From assembly GCA_964554015.1 (NCBI GenBank), contig CAZKMO010000173.1, forward strand, positions 1 through 6,456: a stretch of DNA of 6,456 bases, in the 5' to 3' direction. Made by a program: the position numbers and the translations under genes. The notes below the pieces were generated by a model. It was not told where the DNA came from. It searched no databases and saw only the letters and a program-made list of their open reading frames with translations. The DNA is from CAYUAG01 sp964554015. GTDB taxonomy: Bacteria > Zhuqueibacterota > QNDG01 > CAYUAG01. Positions 1 through 3,625 of this stretch are shown one piece after another (the stretch's first letter is position 1; the number at the start of each line of letters is the position of its first letter).

Positions 1-1
1 G

Positions 2-430
2 GCCGAGTCCTGTACCGGCGGACTTATTTCCCATAAACTGACCAATATTCCGGGTAGTTCTGCCTATTTTAAAAGAGGTTTTATTACCTATTCCAATACA
101 GCCAAGATGGAACTTCTGGGAGTAGCGGAAAAAACCCTCAAAAAATACGGTGCTGTAAGTTCAGAGACTGCTGCCGAGATGGCAACCGGGGTTAGGAGAG
201 TCAGCAGAACCGATATTGGCCTTTCTGCTACCGGAATTGCGGGTCCCGGGGGAGGCAGCAGGGAAAAGCCGGTGGGTCTGGTATTTCTGGGGTGTTCTTT
301 TAAAGATCGTACCCTAACCGAGAAACATCGTTTTTTCCGGGATCGAATATGGAATAAAGAAAGAACAGCAGTATATGGGCTTGATCTACTCAGAAGAGTT
401 TTGTCAGGCAAGGCTGAGGCCCGGAATTAA
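2..430 (+). CDS. cinA: CinA C-terminal domain / PncC-type nicotinamide-nucleotide amidase, 5'-truncated by window edge
   Basis: The reading frame is open from the window edge, and 142 residues plus the stop are visible. They begin with AESCTGG, continue with a PGSSAYF...YSNTAK segment, and carry the TGIAGPGGG...KPVG signature. These are hallmarks of the CinA C-terminal (PncC) domain. By family knowledge this domain deamidates nicotinamide mononucleotide to nicotinic acid mononucleotide in pyridine nucleotide salvage in the cytoplasm, and the serine of the ESCTGG motif is the proposed catalytic residue. The start is missing, so the sequence cannot show whether this is full-length CinA (with an N-terminal molybdopterin-binding-like domain, about 400 residues) or a stand-alone PncC of about 160 residues. 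The internal ATG at 107 is not the start, because conserved family sequence lies upstream of it. cinA is a frequent upstream neighbour of recA, which fits this context. The domain is intact to its end. Confidence 0.93.
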   Translation, partial: AESCTGGLISHKLTNIPGSSAYFKRGFITYSNTAKMELLGVAEKTLKKYGAVSSETAAEMATGVRRVSRTDIGLSATGIAGPGGGSREKPVGLVFLGCSFKDRTLTEKHRFFRDRIWNKERTAVYGLDLLRRVLSGKAEARN

Positions 431-459
431 AATTATATATATAATCTTTAAGAAGAGTC

Positions 460-488
460 TTGATTTTATGGAGAGGATATTTTATAAT
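460..488 (+). promoter_or_regulatory. Predicted sigma70-type promoter for thpR-recA
   Basis: A -35-like TTGATT (460-465) and a perfect -10 TATAAT (483-488) are separated by exactly 17 bp, in the gap between the cinA stop and the thpR start. Transcription would begin near 495, leaving a short leader before the thpR ATG at 512. I saw no LexA/SOS operator of the gamma-proteobacterial (CTGT-N8-ACAG) or Bacillus (GAAC-N4-GTTC) type around it, so SOS control is not shown. Because thpR and recA are 3 bp apart, this is also the likely recA promoter. Confidence 0.6.
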
Positions 489-511
489 AATAGAAGGATA
501 ATGAGGGTGTT

Positions 512-1072
512 ATGATTCGAACCTTTATTGCCATATCTGTTCCGGAAGAAATCAAGGAGAGAATTTCAGATTTTCAAAGGAATTTTAAAAAAGGCAAAGG
601 ATTTATAAAATGGGTTCGTACTGAGAGTATGCATCTGACCCTGAAATTTTTGGGTGATGTGGAGGAAGACAGAATTGCATCTATGGCAGAGTCAGTACAG
701 GAAACGGTTGGATCTCAAAAGCCGTTTACTATTTCGCTGGCTGGAACCGGGGTGTTCCCTCATCCTGGAAGGCCGAGAGTGCTTTGGGTGGGAGTGGAAG
801 AAGGGAAAGAAATACTGATCTCCCTGGCTGAGAAAATCGACAGATCCTGTACTTCCTTGGGATTTAAACCGGAGAAACGTAAATTTTCCGCCCATCTGAC
901 CCTGGGCCGGGTTAAATCAGCAAAAGGCATTGACTCTACTCTCAGTACGGTGAAGACTGCTGACTTTCAAGGAGGTTCATTTCAGGCGGATGAAATAGTA
1001 GTAATGAAAAGTGAGTTAAGACCAGAAGGGGCACAGTATACCCCTTTACATACCATAAAATTGGAAGGATAA
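512..1072 (+). CDS. thpR: RNA 2',3'-cyclic phosphodiesterase (2H phosphoesterase, ThpR/LigT family)
   Basis: This 186-residue protein has the usual length for ThpR, formerly called LigT or 2'-5' RNA ligase. It carries both family signatures: HLTL at residues 41-44 (in MHLTLKFLGD) and HLTL at 128-131 (in SAHLTLGRVK). The two histidine motifs form the active site of the 2H phosphoesterase fold. The N-terminal RTFIAISVPEEIK and the central FPHPGRPRVLWVGV stretch also match the family. The known activity is hydrolysis of RNA 2',3'-cyclic phosphates to 2'-phosphates, with reversible 2'-5' ligation in vitro; its physiological role in bacteria is unclear. The ATG at 512 is preceded by GAGGG (503-507, 4-nt spacing) and AAGGA (494-498, 13-nt spacing). 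The gene follows the predicted promoter at 460-488 and ends 3 bp before recA, so the two are almost certainly co-transcribed and perhaps translationally coupled. Confidence 0.95.
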   Translation: MIRTFIAISVPEEIKERISDFQRNFKKGKGFIKWVRTESMHLTLKFLGDVEEDRIASMAESVQETVGSQKPFTISLAGTGVFPHPGRPRVLWVGVEEGKEILISLAEKIDRSCTSLGFKPEKRKFSAHLTLGRVKSAKGIDSTLSTVKTADFQGGSFQADEIVVMKSELRPEGAQYTPLHTIKLEG

Positions 1073-1075
1073 GGA

Positions 1076-2155
1076 ATGAATAAAGATGATCAGAATGAGC
1101 GTAGAAAAGCATTAGAACTGGCCATAAGTCAGATCGACCGTCAATTCGGGAAGGGTTCGGTGATGCGGCTGGGCAAAAAGGAAGGAGTGATGGATGTACC
1201 TTCCATTTCCACTGGATCACTTTCACTTGATTTTGCCTTGGGGGTGGGAGGAGTTCCCCGGGGCCGGGTGACCGAAATTTTCGGACCGGAATCATCCGGG
1301 AAAACCACCCTGGCTCTGCATATAATTGCCGAGGCTCAGAAATTGGGGGGAATAGCTGCTTTTATTGATGCCGAACATGCCCTGGATGCAAAATATGCCA
1401 AGGTACTGGGTGTAAACACCGATGATCTGTTGATTTCTCAACCTGATACTGGAGAGCAGGCTTTGGAGATAGCAGAAACCCTGGTAAGAAGCGGAGCAAT
1501 TGATATTATTGTTATAGATTCAGTGGCTGCCTTGGTACCCAGAGCCGAAATCGAGGGAGAGATGGGGGATGCTCAAATGGGAGTGCAGGCCCGTCTGATG
1601 TCTCAGGCCTTACGAAAACTTACCGGTACCATCAGTAAATCCAAGACCTGTGTGATTTTTATCAATCAAATTCGGCAGAAGATCGGGGTCATGTTTGGTA
1701 ATCCGGAAACTACGCCCGGGGGGAGAGCATTAAAATTTTACAGTACGATACGGTTGGATATAAGAAGAATTGGTGCAATAAAAGACGGAAAAGATATAAC
1801 CGGAAACAGAACCAAGGTTAAGGTGGTTAAGAACAAAATAGCTCCTCCCTTCAAAATTGCAGAATTTGATATTATGTACGGAACCGGAATATCCTATACC
1901 GGTGATCTGATTGATTTGGGAGTTCAGAAGGAGATTATTGAAAAAAGCGGAACCTGGTATTCTTTTGAAGATGAAAGATTAGGGCAGGGCCGGGAAAGTG
2001 TCAAGCAGTTTCTGGAAGCACCGGAGAATAAGGATATATTTGACAAGATCGTAAAGAAAGTGAGAGAAAGTCTGGGGTTTGAGACTTCTTCCGGATCTAA
2101 GAAATCTGAGAAAGCTGAGGAAAAAGAAAATTCGGAAGATAAGCAGGAAACATAA
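1076..2155 (+). CDS. recA: DNA recombinase RecA
   Basis: RecA forms ATP-dependent filaments on single-stranded DNA, performs strand exchange in homologous repair, and stimulates LexA self-cleavage in organisms with an SOS response. This 359-residue protein aligns along its whole length with bacterial RecA (353 in E. coli). Walker A GPESSGKTT is at 70-78 (K76), the catalytic-glutamate motif DAEHALD has E100, and Walker B IIVIDSVAAL has D148. DNA-binding loop L1 is around 158-168, and L2 lies in NQIRQKIGVMFGNPETTPGG at 197-216. The last 20 or so residues form a charged Lys/Glu tail, comparable to the regulatory acidic tail of other RecAs. The ATG at 1076 follows AAGGA (1065-1069) with 6-nt spacing, and that Shine-Dalgarno site overlaps the end of thpR. 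No intein or frameshift is present. The stop codon abuts an A-rich repeat tract. Confidence 0.99.
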   Translation: MNKDDQNERRKALELAISQIDRQFGKGSVMRLGKKEGVMDVPSISTGSLSLDFALGVGGVPRGRVTEIFGPESSGKTTLALHIIAEAQKLGGIAAFIDAEHALDAKYAKVLGVNTDDLLISQPDTGEQALEIAETLVRSGAIDIIVIDSVAALVPRAEIEGEMGDAQMGVQARLMSQALRKLTGTISKSKTCVIFINQIRQKIGVMFGNPETTPGGRALKFYSTIRLDIRRIGAIKDGKDITGNRTKVKVVKNKIAPPFKIAEFDIMYGTGISYTGDLIDLGVQKEIIEKSGTWYSFEDERLGQGRESVKQFLEAPENKDIFDKIVKKVRESLGFETSSGSKKSEKAEEKENSEDKQET

Positions 2156-2180
2156 AAGACAAAAGAAAAAAGATAAAACA
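2156..2180 (+). repeat. A-rich short repeat, copy A (after recA)
   Basis: Directly after the recA stop lies an almost pure A tract broken by G, C and T at intervals. Its 15-mer ACAAAAGAAAAAAGA (2159-2173) recurs exactly after recX at 2967-2981. A third related tract lies at 3188-3238. It codes for nothing recognisable. Confidence 0.7.
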
Positions 2181-2200
2181 AGGAACAGGGAAAAATTGTT

Positions 2201-2237
2201 GAGAAGGGGAAATCTGCGTTGTCCATATTCCCTTCTC
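2201..2237 (+). terminator. Hairpin in recA-recX gap, possible weak terminator/attenuator
   Basis: GAGAAGGG (2201-2208) pairs perfectly with CCCTTCTC (2230-2237), and two further A:T pairs form inside after a one-base bulge. A pyrimidine-rich tract follows, containing short T runs broken by C, so this is not a canonical T-tract terminator. In E. coli a leaky terminator between recA and recX keeps RecX far below RecA; the position here suggests a similar job. That is inference. Confidence 0.4.
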
Positions 2238-2244
2238 CCTTCTT

Positions 2245-2273
2245 CATTTTCCCTTTTCCTTATTCCATTTTCC
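2245..2273 (+). repeat. 29-bp perfect inverted repeat, left arm (upstream of recX)
   Basis: This pyrimidine-rich 29-mer is the exact reverse complement of 3245-3273, about 1 kb downstream, so the two arms bracket recX. It ends 22 bp before the recX start codon. A diverged third copy in the same orientation as this arm lies at 3527-3560. The sequence is low in complexity (T and C with few A), but a perfect 29-base match is beyond what composition alone would readily give. Confidence 0.85.
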
Positions 2274-2295
2274 ATCTTTTTAAAGATATATGTAA

Positions 2296-2958
2296 ATGAA
2301 AGAAACTATTCGTCAGATCACGGATATAAAATCACAGAAAAACAAGAGCAGAGTGAATATCTTTCTAGACGGTGATTTTGCCTTCGGGCTTGATAAAGAG
2401 GTAGCTCTGGAATATAAACTCAATGAAGGGGAGAAGTTAACCGAATCTCAGATCAATAAGATTCTTTATGATGAAAATAAAAAGAAAGTTAAACAGAAAG
2501 TTCTCAACCTTTTGAACTATCGGGCCCGAAGCATAAAAGAGATCAGGGATAAATTAAGGGAAAAAGAAATTCCAGGGGAAATTATCGATGAAGTGATTGA
2601 GGATTTTATCCGGGTAGGATTGCTGGATGATGAGAAGTTTGGCGCGGCTTTTGTGCGCACTCGGATGGTGAAGAAGAAGGTGAGTAAGCGTTTTCTGCTC
2701 AGGGAGTTAAAAGAAAAGGGATTCCTGGAAGAAAAAGCTCAACAGATAGTTGATGATAATTACGGAGAAGAAAGTGAAAATGAAGTTGCAACTCAGCTGC
2801 TTCATAAAAAACTGGGCAAGGCAGATCTTTCCCATCCCAGTATTAAAAAAAAGGTAACTGATTTTTTACACAGACGGGGTTTTGGATGGGAATTGATTTG
2901 GGAGGTGGTTAATGAGGAGGAAGGGAAGACAGAGGCCAGAGGTCAGAAGTCAGAATAA
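2296..2958 (+). CDS. recX: RecA-modulating protein RecX
   Basis: RecX binds RecA filaments and tunes, usually inhibits, strand exchange and co-protease activity. The 220-residue product shows the N-terminal block found in many RecX proteins (ITDIKSQKNKSRVNIFLDGD, then FAFGLDKEVALEY, residues 8-40). It then has three helical repeats: about 65-107 (YRARSIKEIRDKLREKEIP), 108-143 (GLLDDEKFGAAFVRTR...LLRELKEKGF) and about 180-207 (SIKKKVTDFLHRRGFGWELI). The start is fixed by an in-frame TAA at 2293-2295, directly before the ATG. No convincing Shine-Dalgarno sequence precedes it, only a purine-poor AT-rich stretch, so translation may be weak, which fits a regulator needed in small amounts. The last ten residues (KTEARGQKSE) are encoded by a heptamer tandem repeat and probably are not part of the conserved fold. 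The gene lies 140 bp after recA and inside a 29-bp inverted-repeat pair. Confidence 0.95.
   Translation: MKETIRQITDIKSQKNKSRVNIFLDGDFAFGLDKEVALEYKLNEGEKLTESQINKILYDENKKKVKQKVLNLLNYRARSIKEIRDKLREKEIPGEIIDEVIEDFIRVGLLDDEKFGAAFVRTRMVKKKVSKRFLLRELKEKGFLEEKAQQIVDDNYGEESENEVATQLLHKKLGKADLSHPSIKKKVTDFLHRRGFGWELIWEVVNEEEGKTEARGQKSE
2925..2955 (+). repeat. Heptamer tandem repeat inside the recX 3' end
   Basis: Four consecutive 7-bp units fitting GARGNCA (from 2925, 2932, 2939 and 2946) plus a partial GAA run up to the recX stop codon. The period of seven is not a multiple of three, so the encoded residues do not repeat. Two units of the same type, GAAGACA and GAGGTCA, occur in alaS at 5032-5045. Confidence 0.75.
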
Positions 2959-2994
2959 GACAAAATACAAAAGAAAAAAGACAAAAGATAAAAC
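2956..2994 (+). repeat. A-rich short repeat, copy B (after recX)
   Basis: The tract starts at the recX stop codon itself (TAAGACAAAATAC). It shares a perfect 15-mer with copy A (2967-2981 = 2159-2173). With copy C it shares a perfect 13-mer (2961-2973 = 3188-3200) and a perfect 18-mer (2969-2986 = 3203-3220). Confidence 0.75.
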
Positions 2995-3018
2995 AGGTTG
3001 AGGTTAAGGTTGAAGCTG
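2995..3018 (+). repeat. Hexamer tandem repeat (AGGTTR-like), four units
   Basis: Units AGGTTG, AGGTTA, AGGTTG and a diverged AAGCTG follow each other without gaps, directly after A-rich copy B. They lie outside any gene, and their function is unknown. Confidence 0.6.
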
Positions 3019-3030
3019 AGAAATGCATTT

Positions 3031-3130
3031 ATTAAAGCTTGGAATAATGGAATGCTGTAATATTGGAATAGTATAAAATTTTTAACCCATTATTCCATTA
3101 TTACATTATTACATCATTTCAATCTTCCAT
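3031..3130. repeat. Imperfect long inverted repeat (MITE- or REP-like hairpin)
   Basis: Left arm 3031-3070 and right arm 3091-3130 are reverse complements at about 31 of 40 positions, and at 24 of 30 in the inner arms 3041-3070 / 3091-3120. A 20-bp AT-rich centre separates them. Both arms are built from TATTCC / TTATTACA-type words, for example a perfect ATTATTCC-type match at the core. As RNA it would fold into a long AT-rich stem. No transposase gene is nearby, so any mobility would depend on functions elsewhere. Confidence 0.65.
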
Positions 3131-3142
3131 TGTCTTTTTCTT

Positions 3143-3162
3143 TCTCTCCCTTGAGGGAGAGA
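3143..3162. repeat. Perfect 8-bp hairpin with TTGA loop, REP-like
   Basis: TCTCTCCC (3143-3150) and GGGAGAGA (3155-3162) flank a TTGA tetraloop, followed at 3169-3176 by a GAGAGGGT-type word. This CTCTCCC-TTGA-GGGAGAG pattern resembles a dispersed palindrome seen in many bacterial genomes (recollection, not searched). No T run follows, so a classical terminator is unlikely. Confidence 0.6.
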
Positions 3163-3187
3163 TGATAGAGAGGGTGTAAGAGAAAGG

Positions 3188-3238
3188 CAAAATACAAAAG
3201 GTAAAAGAAAAAAGACAAAATATAAAAGATAAAGAAAA
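3188..3238 (+). repeat. A-rich short repeat, copy C
   Basis: This is the longest of the three A-rich tracts. It contains both B-copy words in order (13-mer at 3188-3200, 18-mer at 3203-3220), with a 2-bp GT insertion between them where copy B overlaps the words. It then continues with more AAAGATAAAG-type sequence and runs directly into the purine-rich inverted-repeat arm at 3239. Confidence 0.7.
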
Positions 3239-3273
3239 AAGTAAGGAAAATGGAATAAGGAAAAGGGAAAATG
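3239..3273 (-). repeat. Purine-rich repeat, inverted copy (right arm of 29-bp pair)
   Basis: Positions 3245-3273 are the exact reverse complement of 2245-2273. The same segment, extended to 3239, also pairs imperfectly with 3527-3560 (AAGTAAG, then GAAAATGGAA, then a GGGAAAAT end, with small gaps). It is therefore the right arm of a pair around recX and the left arm of a pair around the palindromic element at 3331-3512. Confidence 0.8.
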
Positions 3274-3330
3274 GATCTTGGGTCTTGTCATGAAATAGGT
3301 TTACAGTTTTTCAAACCAGTTATTCCAACA

Positions 3331-3512
3331 TGTCATTCTGAGCGAGTAACACGAGCGAAGAATTTCATGCCTTTCAATGAAAAGGTATGACGATTTTTTA
3401 CTGGAAAAGTACGATGCTATAAAAAAATTTCATTCATTTTCAGTTCAGTTTGCTTCTTAACTGAATCCTAAGTAGCGTGAGATCCTTCATCACTTTGTTC
3501 CTCAGGATGACA
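3331..3512. repeat. 182-bp REP-like palindromic element (TGTCATTCTGAG...CTCAGGATGACA)
   Basis: The two ends are inverted repeats. TGTCATTCTGAG (3331-3342) against the complement of 3501-3512 matches 11 of 12. GAAGAATTTCATGC (3357-3370) against the complement of the segment ending near 3475 matches 11 of 14, and a variable core lies between the two conserved blocks. Inside the element are two smaller hairpins: 3366-3374 with 3381-3389 (nine pairs, one G:T) and TTCAGTT / AACTGAA at 3444-3450 / 3459-3465. The end sequence belongs to a type I recall as dispersed in many unrelated bacterial genomes; no search was run. There is no open reading frame of note inside, so it would be a non-autonomous element or structural repeat. 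Confidence 0.75.
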
Positions 3513-3526
3513 AAATTGGGAATTAT

Positions 3527-3560
3527 TATTTTCCCTTCTTCCTTTTCCATTTTCTTACTT
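3527..3560 (+). repeat. Purine/pyrimidine-rich repeat, third diverged copy
   Basis: This segment has the orientation of 2245-2273. It keeps ATTTTCCCTT, TTCCATTTTC and the terminal TTACTT, with single-base indels relative to the complement of 3239-3273. It lies 14 bp after the palindromic element and 65 bp before alaS. Confidence 0.65.
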
Positions 3561-3625
3561 CTACAAGCAAAGCGCTACACCTTGAGTGTTTTTAAACATT
3601 AAAAAGAAAAGGGACGATAATTTTA

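Larger units (their letters stand above)
2959..3625. other. Gene-free, repeat-packed region between recX and alaS
   Basis: No credible coding sequence is found on either strand over these 667 bp. The short open frames here translate to low-complexity Phe/Leu/Ser- or Lys-rich strings generated by the repeats. The region holds, in order, an A-rich tract, a hexamer array, a long imperfect inverted repeat, a perfect hairpin, a second A-rich tract, two inverted copies of a purine-rich repeat, and between those copies a REP-like palindromic element. I saw no tRNA, rRNA, T-box leader or clear promoter for alaS, although alaS presumably has one here. Confidence 0.7.

Noticed and set aside
88..411. 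Open frame on the minus strand across cinA
   Set aside because: It is a shadow of cinA; the plus frame has unmistakable family motifs and the minus translation has none.
107..430. Stand-alone 107-residue protein starting at the ATG at 107
   Set aside because: Conserved CinA/PncC residues, including ESCTGG, lie upstream in the same open frame, so the ATG is internal.
437..444. TATATAAT as an alternative -10 box
   Set aside because: The nearest -35-like word, TTGTCA at 401-406, is far too distant (over 30 bp); the pair at 460-488 has ideal spacing.
1924..2375. Several overlapping open frames on both strands around the recA end and the recA-recX gap
   Set aside because: Their products are Phe/Ser/Leu- or Lys/Arg-rich strings produced by the purine-rich recA tail and pyrimidine-rich repeat, without a recognisable family or a good start site.
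3109..3291. 60-residue minus-strand open frame
   Set aside because: It is composed almost wholly of A-rich and purine-rich repeats read backwards (Phe/Leu-rich), with no protein-like features.
2156..3560. CRISPR array or insertion sequence
   Set aside because: Repeats are not evenly spaced with unique spacers, and there is no transposase or cas gene in the window.
3586..3599. Near-palindrome GTGTTTTTAAACAT just before the alaS ribosome site, as an operator
   Set aside because: It has only five strict pairs around a 2-bp centre in AT-rich DNA; too weak to call.
3274..3625. T-box riboswitch or other amino-acid-responsive leader before alaS
   Set aside because: No T-box sequence (AGGGTGGNACCGCG-like) or leader peptide is visible; the region is occupied by repeat elements.
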